From Advenella sp. S44 (GTDB lineage Bacteria; Pseudomonadota; Gammaproteobacteria; Burkholderiales; Burkholderiaceae_B), in NCBI RefSeq assembly GCF_002810445.1, contig NZ_NEXS01000010.1, positions 124,001-188,000 of the forward strand: 64,000 bases of DNA, read 5' to 3'. The notes under the pieces are model-generated. The model searched no databases. It was not told the DNA's origin and was given only the letters and a program-made list of their open reading frames with translations. The first letter of the stretch is position 1. The number at the start of each line of letters is the position of its first letter. This document shows, piece after piece, positions 16,682 to 25,381 of this stretch. The position numbers and the translations under genes are program-made.

Positions 16682-17689
16682 CTATTCAGCTTTAATTCCC
16701 GCAGATTTAAGCACTTTTCCCCAGCGATCGATCTCCTGCGACTGAAATTGCGCAAATTGTGAAGGTCCCATATCACTGGGCTCTATACCGAGAGTGTCCA
16801 TGCGAGCGCGAATATCCGGCATATTTAATACTGACTCAATCGCATCCGAGAGCCTGTTAACAACCACGTCTGGCGTACCAGCAGGAACAAATACGCCTTG
16901 CCAAGATCGTACATCAAAACCCTTAACACCCTGATCTGCAATGGGCTCTACGCCTATGCCCTTTACTGCTTTTGGCCCAGTCGTGCCCAGTGCCCGCACG
17001 CGTTTACTATCGACAAGTGCTTTCGCTACAGTCGATGTTTCGAAGATCATATCGATCTGGCCGCCAACCAAATCCGTCATTGCTTGTGTACCACCTTTGT
17101 ACGGGATCTGACGCATTTGAGTCTTGGTAAGACTTTTAAAGAGTTCTCCGGCTAAATGTTGAGTTGAACCAGGCCCTGCTGTACCAAAAGTCAACTCGTC
17201 AGGCCGCGAACGCAAGGCAGATAATAAATCGGACAGTGTTTGATAAGGACTATTAGGATTTACTATCAGTACGTTGGTAACCATTCCCACCAATCGCACA
17301 GGTTCAAAATCATTTACTACGTCATATCCAATCGACTTATTAAAATATGGTATGACAGCATGTGTGGTAATTGTTCCTCCTACCACCGTATAACCATCGG
17401 AGGCTGAGTTGGCTACCATCTGTGTCCCGACAATGCCTGAAACGCCGGGTCGATTCTCTACAACTACAGGTTGGCCTAACTTTTCACTTAAGGGTTGAGC
17501 GATTAAGCGCGCAACGGAGTCAGCCAACCCACCTGCTGAGAACGGCACAATATATCGGATGGGTTTCGTTGGCCATGCTTCTGCAGCCATCGCTACCTTT
17601 CCCGAAGGACCTAAAACGATTACCAGCATCGCTAAAATACTGCATGCGGGTTTCATATATTTGGCTGACGCACTCTTAGCAAATATCAT
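16682..17689 (-). CDS. Bug/TctC-family periplasmic binding protein
   Basis: A 335-residue exported solute-binding protein of the tripartite tricarboxylate transporter (Bug) family, greatly expanded in Bordetella relatives. These bind small carboxylates. The ATG at 17689 is chosen because CCGGAGATAG lies at the right distance; an internal Met 11 codons on is an alternative. A signal peptide ends near AMAAEAWP. Typical binding-site segments are IRYIVPFSAGGLADSVARLI, VVENRPGVSGIVG and SDGYTVVGG. No TctA or TctB membrane gene is nearby, so it either shares a distant transporter or acts in sensing. Probably first gene of the tetronate operon. Confidence 0.87.
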   Translation of the reverse strand: MIFAKSASAKYMKPACSILAMLVIVLGPSGKVAMAAEAWPTKPIRYIVPFSAGGLADSVARLIAQPLSEKLGQPVVVENRPGVSGIVGTQMVANSASDGYTVVGGTITTHAVIPYFNKSIGYDVVNDFEPVRLVGMVTNVLIVNPNSPYQTLSDLLSALRSRPDELTFGTAGPGSTQHLAGELFKSLTKTQMRQIPYKGGTQAMTDLVGGQIDMIFETSTVAKALVDSKRVRALGTTGPKAVKGIGVEPIADQGVKGFDVRSWQGVFVPAGTPDVVVNRLSDAIESVLNMPDIRARMDTLGIEPSDMGPSQFAQFQSQEIDRWGKVLKSAGIKAE

Positions 17690-17776
17690 TGCTCTATCTC
17701 CGGTTTTTTGCTCTTGGCTCAACGAACGTTGCCCATTAAACATATCGAACCAAGTATAGGGCTCGCCAATTTATCC

Positions 17777-17819
17777 GTCTAATATATTATTAATTAGTAT
17801 TTGATATTAAATACGAATG
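17777..17819. promoter_or_regulatory. copy 2 of the 43-bp conserved promoter box
   Basis: Matches 11900-11942 at 34 of 43 positions without gaps, in the same orientation. It lies 88 bases upstream of the Bug-protein start at 17689, the head of the tetronate operon. Probable site for the LysR protein encoded at 11956. Confidence 0.65.
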
Positions 17820-18023
17820 AAACCATCGACACTGGAGATAAACGCACAAGTAAAGAATGTATTGGCACCACGCGCATCACCCTACGACTCACTTTCTTAA
17901 CCTGCTTCTTTATTGTGCCATTGAAAAATTAACCGTGATATTTCGTGGCAAGCACCTCTATAAACATATTTATGAATCTCCATACACTAGGGAAAGTACC
18001 TATCGAAAATTAACTGCTACTCA

Positions 18024-18053
18024 TAGACTTTCTGTCCTATTTATCTGTATTAT
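18024..18053 (+). promoter_or_regulatory. probable sigma-70 promoter of the ABC transporter operon
   Basis: TAGACT at 18024-18029 and TATTAT at 18048-18053, 18 bases apart. The -10 hexamer runs into the 16-bp palindrome at 18052, so repressor binding would block it. The cupin operon has the same arrangement with the same spacing. Confidence 0.5.
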
Positions 18054-18067
18054 GCATTCGAATGCAT
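18052..18067. promoter_or_regulatory. LacI-type operator, perfect 16-bp palindrome (copy 1)
   Basis: ATGCATTCGAATGCAT is a perfect palindrome with a central CG, as usual for LacI-family operators. The identical sequence, within an identical 21-base context, occurs at 23392-23407. Located 30 bases before the ABC binding-protein start and overlapping the -10 hexamer. Probably bound by the LacI protein encoded at 22238-23260. Confidence 0.75.
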
Positions 18068-18096
18068 TAAAAATGGAAATGCACGAAGGAGACAGA

Positions 18097-19434
18097 ATGA
18101 AAAGACGACAGTTTCTTGGAACAGCAGGAATTCTTGCGGCAGGTGGATTTGAAGGTATAGCGCGAGCGGCAATGCAACTGCCTTATGGATTGGCACCTGG
18201 AAAACCAAACGCCGGTGCACATCTGAAAATATTATTGCCTCCATCTTCACAATTTCGGGCGCAGCAAAAACGGTTGGATCAATTTGAAACTTTGACGGGT
18301 ATCAAGATCACATACAGTTATGTCCCGTATGGACAGCTACTAGACAAAATCACGGCGGAGACCACAGGCGGCAGTAATGAATACGATCTGCTATGTTTTC
18401 AAGACAGCTGGATCGCATCTCTTGCTCACCACCTGACTCCGCTGGATTCGTCGATAGCATCCGATAAACTGAATCTGGATCGCTATCCTACCGTTTTCAA
18501 AAATGCTTGTGTCATGGAGGACAAAATATACGGTTTGCCAATCAGAGCACATCCGCAGATGTTGTTCTATCGCAAGGATTTGCTCAAGCAGACTGGCAGA
18601 GAAGTCCCAGAAACGTGGGACGATATGGTGCAAACAGCCGGTGCAATACAACAACATTCGGGGATTTCCGGGGTAGCACTTGACTATGTTAAGGGTAGTG
18701 GCTTTCAGAATCTGTGGCTTTGGTTTAATTGTCTTTGGGGGCATGGATCAGACATATTTGATTCCGCCGGGCAACCGCGCTTCAATGATGCGGCCGGCGT
18801 AGCCGGAACTCAGGCATATGTCGATGTACTACTTAAAGACAAAGTTGCTAATCCGGGGTCCAGCCAATTCAACGAATATGATATGGTTAACTCCATGACT
18901 CAAAAAAAATCAGCCATGATCATGGTCTGGTGGTGGACATATTCAGTGCTTACGGGAGACCGATCTCAACTTAACGCTGACCAAGTTGGGTTTGCTCCAA
19001 TGGTACGGTTCAATGATGGAAAATCTCCGACCCTTACAACGTTGATGCCCTTTGGTATTAATCAACATTCGCGTAACAAAGCTGCCGCATGGGAGTTCCT
19101 AAAATGGGTATCCAACCCAGACTTGGAAGTAGATATTGTCAGCGATAAGTCAGATCCTGAAACGGCGGACATTGTTGCCACTCAAACCGCAACCTATTTA
19201 AATGAAAAGGTAAATGCTGCCAATCATGGTTTACACAAGGTAGCGCTGGAAAGCCTGAGAGGCGCCCGTACACTTCCGAAAACAACAACGTGGCCAGAGG
19301 TTGCCAGTATATTGGAAACTTCAATTTCCGAAATTGTATCCGTCGGCAAGCCGGTTAAATCCACGTTGGATGACGCAGCTACGCAAGTGGAACGGGTTGT
19401 ACGTAGAGCGAACCGCCGTCGTGGGCGAACTTGA
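18097..19434 (+). CDS. extracellular solute-binding protein of a CUT1 sugar ABC transporter, Tat-type signal
   Basis: A 445-residue periplasmic binding protein (SBP family 1) that captures the substrate for the permeases encoded downstream. The ATG at 18097 follows GAAGGAGA and lies downstream of the promoter and operator. The N-terminus MKRRQFLGTAGILAAGG has the twin-arginine export pattern. Family features include ITYSYVPYGQLLDKITAET, PIRAHPQMLFYRKDLLKQTG and MIMVWWWTYSVLTGD. First gene of a four-gene operon with two permeases and an ATPase. The substrate is probably a sugar or polyol but cannot be named. Confidence 0.87.
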   Translation: MKRRQFLGTAGILAAGGFEGIARAAMQLPYGLAPGKPNAGAHLKILLPPSSQFRAQQKRLDQFETLTGIKITYSYVPYGQLLDKITAETTGGSNEYDLLCFQDSWIASLAHHLTPLDSSIASDKLNLDRYPTVFKNACVMEDKIYGLPIRAHPQMLFYRKDLLKQTGREVPETWDDMVQTAGAIQQHSGISGVALDYVKGSGFQNLWLWFNCLWGHGSDIFDSAGQPRFNDAAGVAGTQAYVDVLLKDKVANPGSSQFNEYDMVNSMTQKKSAMIMVWWWTYSVLTGDRSQLNADQVGFAPMVRFNDGKSPTLTTLMPFGINQHSRNKAAAWEFLKWVSNPDLEVDIVSDKSDPETADIVATQTATYLNEKVNAANHGLHKVALESLRGARTLPKTTTWPEVASILETSISEIVSVGKPVKSTLDDAATQVERVVRRANRRRGRT

Positions 19435-19443
19435 GTTAATGCA

Positions 19444-20319
19444 ATGAATGAACGCTATCTTAAATATGGGCTACTAGCCCCTGCACTGCTGATTTGTGCA
19501 GTTACGCTTTTCTATCCTCTCGTGCAATCGCTGATTTACTCAGTACACGACTGGCAAATGAATCGATCAACGGTGCTAGGAGCTTTTGTCGGTTTATCAA
19601 ATTACGTGGATCTGGTTCTTCACGATCCGGATTTTCTGGGAAGCGTGTGGGTAACGTTGGTCTTTACCGTCCCGTCGGTAATGTTGACGATTATCGTGGG
19701 ATTAAGTTTGGCTGTCTTACTCGCCGGGTCTGGAACACTCGAGGTCAATACTCGTATGCTATTGGTGATCCCCTTTGCAATGTCTCCGGCGTTGATTGGA
19801 ATTTCTTGGCGATTCATGCTGAACCCTGAATTTGGAGTAGTCGACGCTATTCTCAATAGTGTCCTGCCTGGCCTTGGTAACGAACCAATTCTGTCGAACC
19901 CTGCGCTAGCTATGATCGCACTGATACTGGTGGATGTCTGGCACTGGACACCTTATTTTATGTTGACATTTATCGGTGCACTCGCTTCGCTTCCGCAAGA
20001 AACGCTAGATGCAGCACAGGTAGATGGTGCTAGTAATGGTCGCATTTTCTTTGAAATTGTTTTGCCTCAGATTAGACCTGTTCTGGCTATCGCAGTTTTG
20101 CTCAAAACGATTTTCTCTTTAAAAATGCTTGATCAAGTGGTAACCATGACAGCAGGGGGGCCCGGCACATCAACAGAAACACTTCCGTTCTTGGTTTATA
20201 ACACGGCGTTTCGCTATTATGACATCGGCTATGCATCAGCCATGGCCTGGCTACTTGCGATTGTAATGATAGTGCTCGCTTTAATTTACTCCCGTTTTGC
20301 CTTGGAGCGTAGCAAATGA
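19444..20319 (+). CDS. sugar ABC transporter permease 1 (CUT1, MalF-like)
   Basis: A 291-residue inner-membrane permease with six predicted spans. The cytoplasmic EAA loop that docks the ATPase is LDAAQVDGASNGRIFFEIVLP, near residues 185-205. It begins 9 bases after the binding-protein gene and ends in an ATGA overlap with permease 2. Confidence 0.9.
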   Translation: MNERYLKYGLLAPALLICAVTLFYPLVQSLIYSVHDWQMNRSTVLGAFVGLSNYVDLVLHDPDFLGSVWVTLVFTVPSVMLTIIVGLSLAVLLAGSGTLEVNTRMLLVIPFAMSPALIGISWRFMLNPEFGVVDAILNSVLPGLGNEPILSNPALAMIALILVDVWHWTPYFMLTFIGALASLPQETLDAAQVDGASNGRIFFEIVLPQIRPVLAIAVLLKTIFSLKMLDQVVTMTAGGPGTSTETLPFLVYNTAFRYYDIGYASAMAWLLAIVMIVLALIYSRFALERSK

Positions 20320-21167
20320 AACCAGCCCCAGCAGCAATCAATAGCAAAGCAACTAAGCCCAGGGCGCGGTCAGGCTGGCATACGTTTTTGATATGGTTTG
20401 TAGCGATCATCTGGTTCGCGCCTGTGGTTTGGATTGTGGCAACGGCATTCAAACCCCGTGTTGATGTGTTTTCTCTGACGGTTTTCTTTAAACCAACTCT
20501 AGAAAATTTATTCGCTGCCTTTTCACCCCCATACTTGGTGGGAGAGCGACTGTGCAATAGCATAATTGTGACCCTGGGAACACTGATTATCGCGCTACCC
20601 GTCTCTACTGCAGCCGCGTATTCATTTTCACGTTACCGGTTTCCTGGCGGCAAGATATGGCCGTTAGTATTATTGGCTACTCAGTTCCTTCCGCCGGTTA
20701 TTATCGTCATCCCTTTATTTGTCGCCTTTAAGAATCTTCAGTTGCTTGATACAAGATTCGCGTTGATGATAATTAATCTGTCCTTTATTGTGCCGTACGC
20801 GACCTGGATGATTAAAGGTTTCTTCGACGCTTTACCCCCAGATATGGAAGAAGCGGCTCAGGTAGATGGGGCGTCTAGATTACGCGCTATCTGGGAAGTA
20901 GTTGTGCCGGTCGCTTTACCAGGCATCGCAGCCGCCGCAATATTTTCTTTTGTGGTTTCGTGGAACGAATTTTTCTATGCTCTTGTGCTGACTCGTGATC
21001 ATGCTGTCACCTTACCGGTAGCTTTAATGAGTGCACGGACCGAGCAAGGAGACGCATGGGATATTATGGCCAGCATGGGTTTATTCATTATTGCTCCCAT
21101 GCTGCTGATCTCTCGCTTTGTGCAAAGATACTTTGTGAAGGGCTTAATTTCTGGCGCTGTGCGCTGA
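20316..21167 (+). CDS. sugar ABC transporter permease 2 (CUT1, MalG-like)
   Basis: A 283-residue inner-membrane permease with six predicted spans. Its EAA loop reads EEAAQVDGASRLRAIWEVVV (about residues 184-203). The N-terminal 20 residues are polar, and FKPRVDVFS after the first span is typical of MalG-type subunits. Start and previous stop overlap as ATGA, so the two permeases are coupled. Confidence 0.9.
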   Translation: MKPAPAAINSKATKPRARSGWHTFLIWFVAIIWFAPVVWIVATAFKPRVDVFSLTVFFKPTLENLFAAFSPPYLVGERLCNSIIVTLGTLIIALPVSTAAAYSFSRYRFPGGKIWPLVLLATQFLPPVIIVIPLFVAFKNLQLLDTRFALMIINLSFIVPYATWMIKGFFDALPPDMEEAAQVDGASRLRAIWEVVVPVALPGIAAAAIFSFVVSWNEFFYALVLTRDHAVTLPVALMSARTEQGDAWDIMASMGLFIIAPMLLISRFVQRYFVKGLISGAVR

Positions 21168-21182
21168 GGAAAAGGATTAACT

Positions 21183-22241
21183 ATGGCAGTCGTACGAATT
21201 GTAGATGTGGAAAAACAATGGGGAGATGTGGTAGGTGTAGCACGCCAGTCGCTCGAGATAAAGGATGGGGAGTTTATGGTACTGCTTGGTCCATCAGGCT
21301 GTGGCAAAACAACTACCATGCGCATGGTGGCGGGTCTTGAAACGCCGTCTTCAGGGGAAATTTGGATCGGTGAGAAGAACGTTACACATGCATTGCCAAA
21401 AGATCGTGACATTGCGATGGTATTTCAAAATTATGGTCTGTATCCTCATATGACGGTCAGAGACAATATTGGCTACCCTTTGAAAGTCCGCGGTGTGCCC
21501 CGTGCTAAGCGCCAAACGCAGATTAACGATGTAGCAGATAAAGTAGAGTTGGGCCAACTCCTTGAACGTTATCCACGTGAATTGTCCGGCGGTCAACGCC
21601 AACGGGTTGCCCTTGCGCGTTCAATTGTCAGAAGGCCACAGATATTTTTAATGGATGAGCCGCTTTCCAACCTTGATGCAAAGCTTCGAAGCACAATGCG
21701 CGCCGAGATATGGCGATTGCAAAAGGAATTGAATATTACTACGATTTATGTCACACACGATCAAATTGAAGCGATGACACTGGCGCACAGGGTAGCGGTC
21801 ATGAATAAAGGAGTGATTCAACAGCTTGGTACACCGGAGGAGGTCTACAATCGTCCGGCAAACCTATTTGTAGCAGGTTTCATGGGCTCACCTCCCATGA
21901 ACCTATTACCCGCACGATTGGCGAGCAACGTTTTAGAAGTCGCAGGTCAAAAGCTGACGGGATTTGCAAACGGCGCTCACGAAGATATTGTTATTGGGAT
22001 ACGACCCGAGGATATTACTTTGACCGCTCCGGAAACTGGTCTTCTGAAGGGCCGAGTATATATGTTCGAACTGACGGGAGAATCCGTCCTAATCACTGTG
22101 GAAATCGATGGCCAAAAGTTGTGCGTACGCGGCGACCGTAATCTGCGCCATGACATAAATACCACTGTGGGTCTTGATTTCAAAAGCAATCATGTACACA
22201 TGTTCGACTCGGCAACAGGCAATCGTATTATCTCTAATTAG
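21183..22241 (+). CDS. sugar ABC transporter ATPase (MalK/UgpC-like)
   Basis: A 352-residue ATPase that drives the CUT1 transporter. Visible are Walker A GPSGCGKTTT (about residues 38-47), the Q-loop FQNYGLYPHM, the signature LSGGQRQRVALARS, Walker B IFLMDEPLSNLD and the switch histidine in VTHDQIEAMTLA. A C-terminal TOBE-type regulatory domain covers about 240-352 (IGIRPEDITL). Last gene of the operon; its stop overlaps the stop of the convergent LacI gene by a few bases. Confidence 0.92.
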   Translation: MAVVRIVDVEKQWGDVVGVARQSLEIKDGEFMVLLGPSGCGKTTTMRMVAGLETPSSGEIWIGEKNVTHALPKDRDIAMVFQNYGLYPHMTVRDNIGYPLKVRGVPRAKRQTQINDVADKVELGQLLERYPRELSGGQRQRVALARSIVRRPQIFLMDEPLSNLDAKLRSTMRAEIWRLQKELNITTIYVTHDQIEAMTLAHRVAVMNKGVIQQLGTPEEVYNRPANLFVAGFMGSPPMNLLPARLASNVLEVAGQKLTGFANGAHEDIVIGIRPEDITLTAPETGLLKGRVYMFELTGESVLITVEIDGQKLCVRGDRNLRHDINTTVGLDFKSNHVHMFDSATGNRIISN

Positions 22242-23260
22242 CCCTCGATAGGTGCAGAAGAGCGAGCCACGAGTTTACTCGGAATGACAATATGCTGTGC
22301 TGCACTTGACGGATTGGCTAAGCGTTGAACAAACCGATTAACGGTTTGTCGCACCATTTCGTCGGTCATTTGGCGCACAGTAGTCAAACTATAACTAGGT
22401 CTGTCTGACTCAGGAATGTCATCAAAGCCAGCTACTGCAATATCTTCCGGAACATTGAGACCTAAGTCATATCGACATGCGTCGATCACACCAAATGCCA
22501 ATTGGTCGTTGGCGCAAAATACGCATTCAGGACGAAGCCCCTGGCGCAGAGCTTGCGTGAACATAGAACGCCCCTGGCTATAAGAAAAATCGGTCACGAT
22601 AACTTCTGCCGTAGGGAGGCCCGCAAGTCGCAACTTTTGGTTGAAGCCTCGAATGCGCTCACGGCTAACAGTTGCATTCGTAGGGCCACTCAAACAAAGA
22701 AATTTTTGGTAACCACCCTTTATCAACGCAGTGGCCATTTCCCCAGATCCGCGCACTTGATCAGTCAATATGCTGTCAACGTTTTTCATGGTAGTACGAC
22801 GATTGAAGAAAAGAACAGGAATATGATGCTCGAGAAATCGATTGACATGTTTCGGTCTCATGTTGGCGCAACTGATCAAACCATCCAACGGATACTCCAC
22901 AGCTGAATCCAGGATTGCGTTTTCCGATTCATCGCTTTCGATAGCAAATAATATCAGGCGTTGCTGCACATTTCCTAACGCTTCGCTTAACAAGTAAAGG
23001 ACATTCGGAGTATTACGCAAAGTGTAATCGGTAATAACGACACCCACCGTTTGCGAACGTCGGGTTATAAGCGAACGGGCGATGGCATTGGGGGTATAGC
23101 CAAGTGTTTTCGCTACTGATATTACCCGAGCTCGCGTTTCCTTAGAAATATTGCTATCCGGTTGAAAACAGCGCGATACTGTCGACTGAGAAACGCCAGC
23201 GGCCAAGGCTACATCGTAAGATGTAGCGCGTCGATTCAGTGGAAGAACTTTGCTAGACAT
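22238..23260 (-). CDS. LacI-family regulator of the ABC transporter and bicupin operons
   Basis: A 340-residue LacI-type repressor. The helix-turn-helix and hinge cover about residues 10-65 (SYDVALAAGVSQSTVSRCF, then LGYTPNAIARSL), followed by a periplasmic-binding-like ligand domain with CANDQLAFGVIDACR and VAGFDDIPESDRPSYSLTTV. The ATG at 23260 is preferred over a TTG eight codons earlier, although neither has a strong ribosome site. It sits between two operons that carry the same palindrome in their promoters. Convergent with the ATPase gene and divergent from the bicupin gene. Confidence 0.85.
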   Translation of the reverse strand: MSSKVLPLNRRATSYDVALAAGVSQSTVSRCFQPDSNISKETRARVISVAKTLGYTPNAIARSLITRRSQTVGVVITDYTLRNTPNVLYLLSEALGNVQQRLILFAIESDESENAILDSAVEYPLDGLISCANMRPKHVNRFLEHHIPVLFFNRRTTMKNVDSILTDQVRGSGEMATALIKGGYQKFLCLSGPTNATVSRERIRGFNQKLRLAGLPTAEVIVTDFSYSQGRSMFTQALRQGLRPECVFCANDQLAFGVIDACRYDLGLNVPEDIAVAGFDDIPESDRPSYSLTTVRQMTDEMVRQTVNRFVQRLANPSSAAQHIVIPSKLVARSSAPIEG

Positions 23261-23363
23261 ATATTTATCAAGAGTATTGGACAATACGATACTTTACATG
23301 AAGAACACCATTCGACAAACATTACATTGTGATAATTTAAAAGCTTTTGTTCCCCTATACACC

Positions 23364-23393
23364 TTGCTCAACGGAACAATATTGCGGTATTAT
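23364..23393 (+). promoter_or_regulatory. probable sigma-70 promoter of the bicupin operon
   Basis: TTGCTC at 23364-23369 and TATTAT at 23388-23393 with an 18-base spacer. The -10 overlaps the palindrome at 23392, the same geometry as at 18024-18053. Confidence 0.5.
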
Positions 23394-23407
23394 GCATTCG
23401 AATGCAT
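23392..23407. promoter_or_regulatory. LacI-type operator, perfect 16-bp palindrome (copy 2)
   Basis: Identical to 18052-18067. Lies between the divergent LacI gene and the bicupin gene, 45 bases before the bicupin start, so it may also take part in autoregulation. Confidence 0.75.
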
Positions 23408-23452
23408 TGTTTATCGAATTGGTATGTTCAACTTACAAGGAAGGATACGGTC

Positions 23453-24619
23453 ATGCAAGAAAAAGTGCTTAGTAGGGAGGAAGCTGTGAGTCGGTTAATC
23501 CGGCGATCGGACATGGTTGCCTGCAAAATCGCGTTCATAGATTGCAAACTACCAGGCTCAGAACTAAAAGAAAACTATTCTTTAATCGGGCCCGGTGTTA
23601 CACAGTCGAAAGACCAAGTTGTAAATTTAACTGAAAAACATGGCTTTAGTGTTGGGGTGGCAGCCATGCCCGCAGGCACTGTAAATAATCTTCACGTCCA
23701 CTTCACAGCAGAAGTCTTCATGATTTATGAGGGCAACTGGAGATTCCGATTGGGGACCGGGTCGAACATCACCGAGATCGATGCCGGCCCTGGCGATGTA
23801 CTTAGTATTCCGACATGGATATTTCGTGGATTCTCCAATATCGGCAATGGAAATGGATGGATTTTCACGTTATTGGGCGGTGATGACACTGGTGGCATTA
23901 TATGGCATCCTTCTATACTGGAAGCCGCTGCCGAACATGGAATGTATCTCACACAAGATAACATGCTTGTTGATACGCAAGCAGGCGACCCAATGCCCTC
24001 CTCCGATGATCTTCTTAAGCCCCTCAACACCGAGCAGATGAATAGTTTGCGAAATTATTCACCTGAAGAAATGAACGAACGTGTGGTACATGCCGATCAA
24101 CGTAATTGGTCACACCAGGCATTACTTGGGTGCGTCTCCAATGGGAGGTGTGAATTAGCACCTGTGCTCGGTTACGGTATGACCGAGGACGGCAGCCATA
24201 TTCCTAAAATCTCCAATCCGCACGGTTTCTCCGTGGAGTGGCTGCGTCTTAATAGCCATGCGAGCACAGGACGCTTCAAATTGCGGGAGAAATTGGTGAT
24301 ATTCGTCATGAAAGGTACTATCGAATTAGTGCTAAACGAGTCTGACTCAGAACAAAGATTCACGTTAAACGAACAAGATTTATTTTCAGTGCCTCCAAAC
24401 GTTTGGAGACAGATAAATAGCCATGGAAACGAGAAGGCCGAAGTCACCCTCGTTATTGCAGGGGATCACAGAAAGCATATTATCTGGCCGCAAGAGATCA
24501 TACAAACGGCTCAAGCATCCGGGTATGTAAGAGATCCGAATGGGTATATTGTGAGAGAGGATATGCTTCCAAAAACGGCATTGGACGTCAGTGCAGCGCG
24601 CTGGATGGTAGAGGCTTAA
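23453..24619 (+). CDS. bicupin protein of unknown function
   Basis: A 388-residue protein with two cupin barrels. The first covers about residues 60-140, with metal-ligand candidates in NNLHVHFTAEVFMIYEGNW (His-x-His and Glu). The second covers about 275-345 (LREKLVIFVMKGTIELVL, then FSVPPNVWRQINSHG) and looks poorer in metal ligands. The ATG at 23453 follows AAGGAAGGA and lies downstream of promoter and operator; an in-frame ATG at 23402 inside the operator is rejected. It resembles gentisate-dioxygenase-like or sugar-isomerase-like bicupins only in fold. It heads an operon with an alpha/beta hydrolase and an aldo-keto reductase. Confidence 0.75.
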   Translation: MQEKVLSREEAVSRLIRRSDMVACKIAFIDCKLPGSELKENYSLIGPGVTQSKDQVVNLTEKHGFSVGVAAMPAGTVNNLHVHFTAEVFMIYEGNWRFRLGTGSNITEIDAGPGDVLSIPTWIFRGFSNIGNGNGWIFTLLGGDDTGGIIWHPSILEAAAEHGMYLTQDNMLVDTQAGDPMPSSDDLLKPLNTEQMNSLRNYSPEEMNERVVHADQRNWSHQALLGCVSNGRCELAPVLGYGMTEDGSHIPKISNPHGFSVEWLRLNSHASTGRFKLREKLVIFVMKGTIELVLNESDSEQRFTLNEQDLFSVPPNVWRQINSHGNEKAEVTLVIAGDHRKHIIWPQEIIQTAQASGYVRDPNGYIVREDMLPKTALDVSAARWMVEA

Positions 24620-24628
24620 GGGAATATA

Positions 24629-25339
24629 GTGAATAACCTGCCCCTTTTACTTCTACCCGGAACGTTATGCGACGCTGAAGTCTGGGCTCCATTCAGAAGC
24701 CATCTTCCATCCATCAATACCCATGCTGTATCTTTAAGTGGAGAGAGAAGCACTGCCGAAATGGCAAGATCGTTGCTTCAAAACGCACCGTCACGTTTTA
24801 TAGTTATGGGTTTCTCATTGGGTGGACTAGTCGCATTGGAAATCATGGCACAAGCACCAGAACGAATTTTAGGTCTTGCATTGATCGCCGCCAACGCCAG
24901 GCCTGATCCTCCAGAGAACACTGCTAGCAGGCGCAATGGTGTGGCTACTGCGATACGTGAAGGATTGACTGTTCATGTGACGCGCGATCTATGGCCATCA
25001 TACGTTGCTGAATCACGTTTGAGTGATCACGCGTTGCGTCGGCAAGTTTGCAACATGGCTGAACGTGTCGGCACAAGTGTCTATGCCGACCAGGCTGAAA
25101 TAGCGCTTAACCGAATCGACAGCCGTCCTCGACTTAGCAACATCGATGTTCCGACCCTAATCGTAAGTGGTTCCGAAGACAAGCTCAACCCAAAGGACCG
25201 ACAAGAGGAATTGGCCTCAGGCATTAGTGATTCTAGATGGATAGAATTGCAGGGAGTCGGTCACATGATACCTTTAGAGGCACCAGCAGAGCTTGCTGAA
25301 GCAACTCAGTGCTGGTTAAAAAGAATAACGGCACTTTAG
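24629..25339 (+). CDS. alpha/beta hydrolase
   Basis: A 236-residue alpha/beta-fold hydrolase of the 3-oxoadipate enol-lactonase-like type. The nucleophile is Ser63 in GFSLGG, the acid Asp lies in SGSEDKLNP and the His in GVGHMIPLEAP, so the triad is complete. Translation probably starts at GTG 24629, nine bases after the bicupin stop. Its place in the operon suggests hydrolysis of an ester or lactone derived from the compound imported by the ABC system. Confidence 0.8.
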   Translation: MNNLPLLLLPGTLCDAEVWAPFRSHLPSINTHAVSLSGERSTAEMARSLLQNAPSRFIVMGFSLGGLVALEIMAQAPERILGLALIAANARPDPPENTASRRNGVATAIREGLTVHVTRDLWPSYVAESRLSDHALRRQVCNMAERVGTSVYADQAEIALNRIDSRPRLSNIDVPTLIVSGSEDKLNPKDRQEELASGISDSRWIELQGVGHMIPLEAPAELAEATQCWLKRITAL

Positions 25340-25381
25340 TGTAATCGACCCCTGGGCGGCACGTTTATACAGGAACAGCGT

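Larger units (their letters stand above)
17690..18096. other. 407-base divergent intergenic region
   Basis: Separates the Bug-protein/tetronate operon (minus) from the ABC transporter operon (plus). A frame is open from 17857 into the binding-protein gene, but it starts before the promoter and operator, so the early part is not translated. The region holds two distinct control elements, the 43-bp box at 17777 and the LacI-type palindrome at 18052. Confidence 0.7.

Noticed and set aside
17857-18096. An 80-codon N-terminal extension of the ABC binding protein
   Set aside because: It would start upstream of the promoter and operator at 18024-18067. The Tat-type signal and a strong ribosome site fix the start at 18097.
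23402-23452. A 17-codon extension of the bicupin
   Set aside because: The start codon lies inside the operator palindrome; ATG 23453 has an AAGGAAGGA site.
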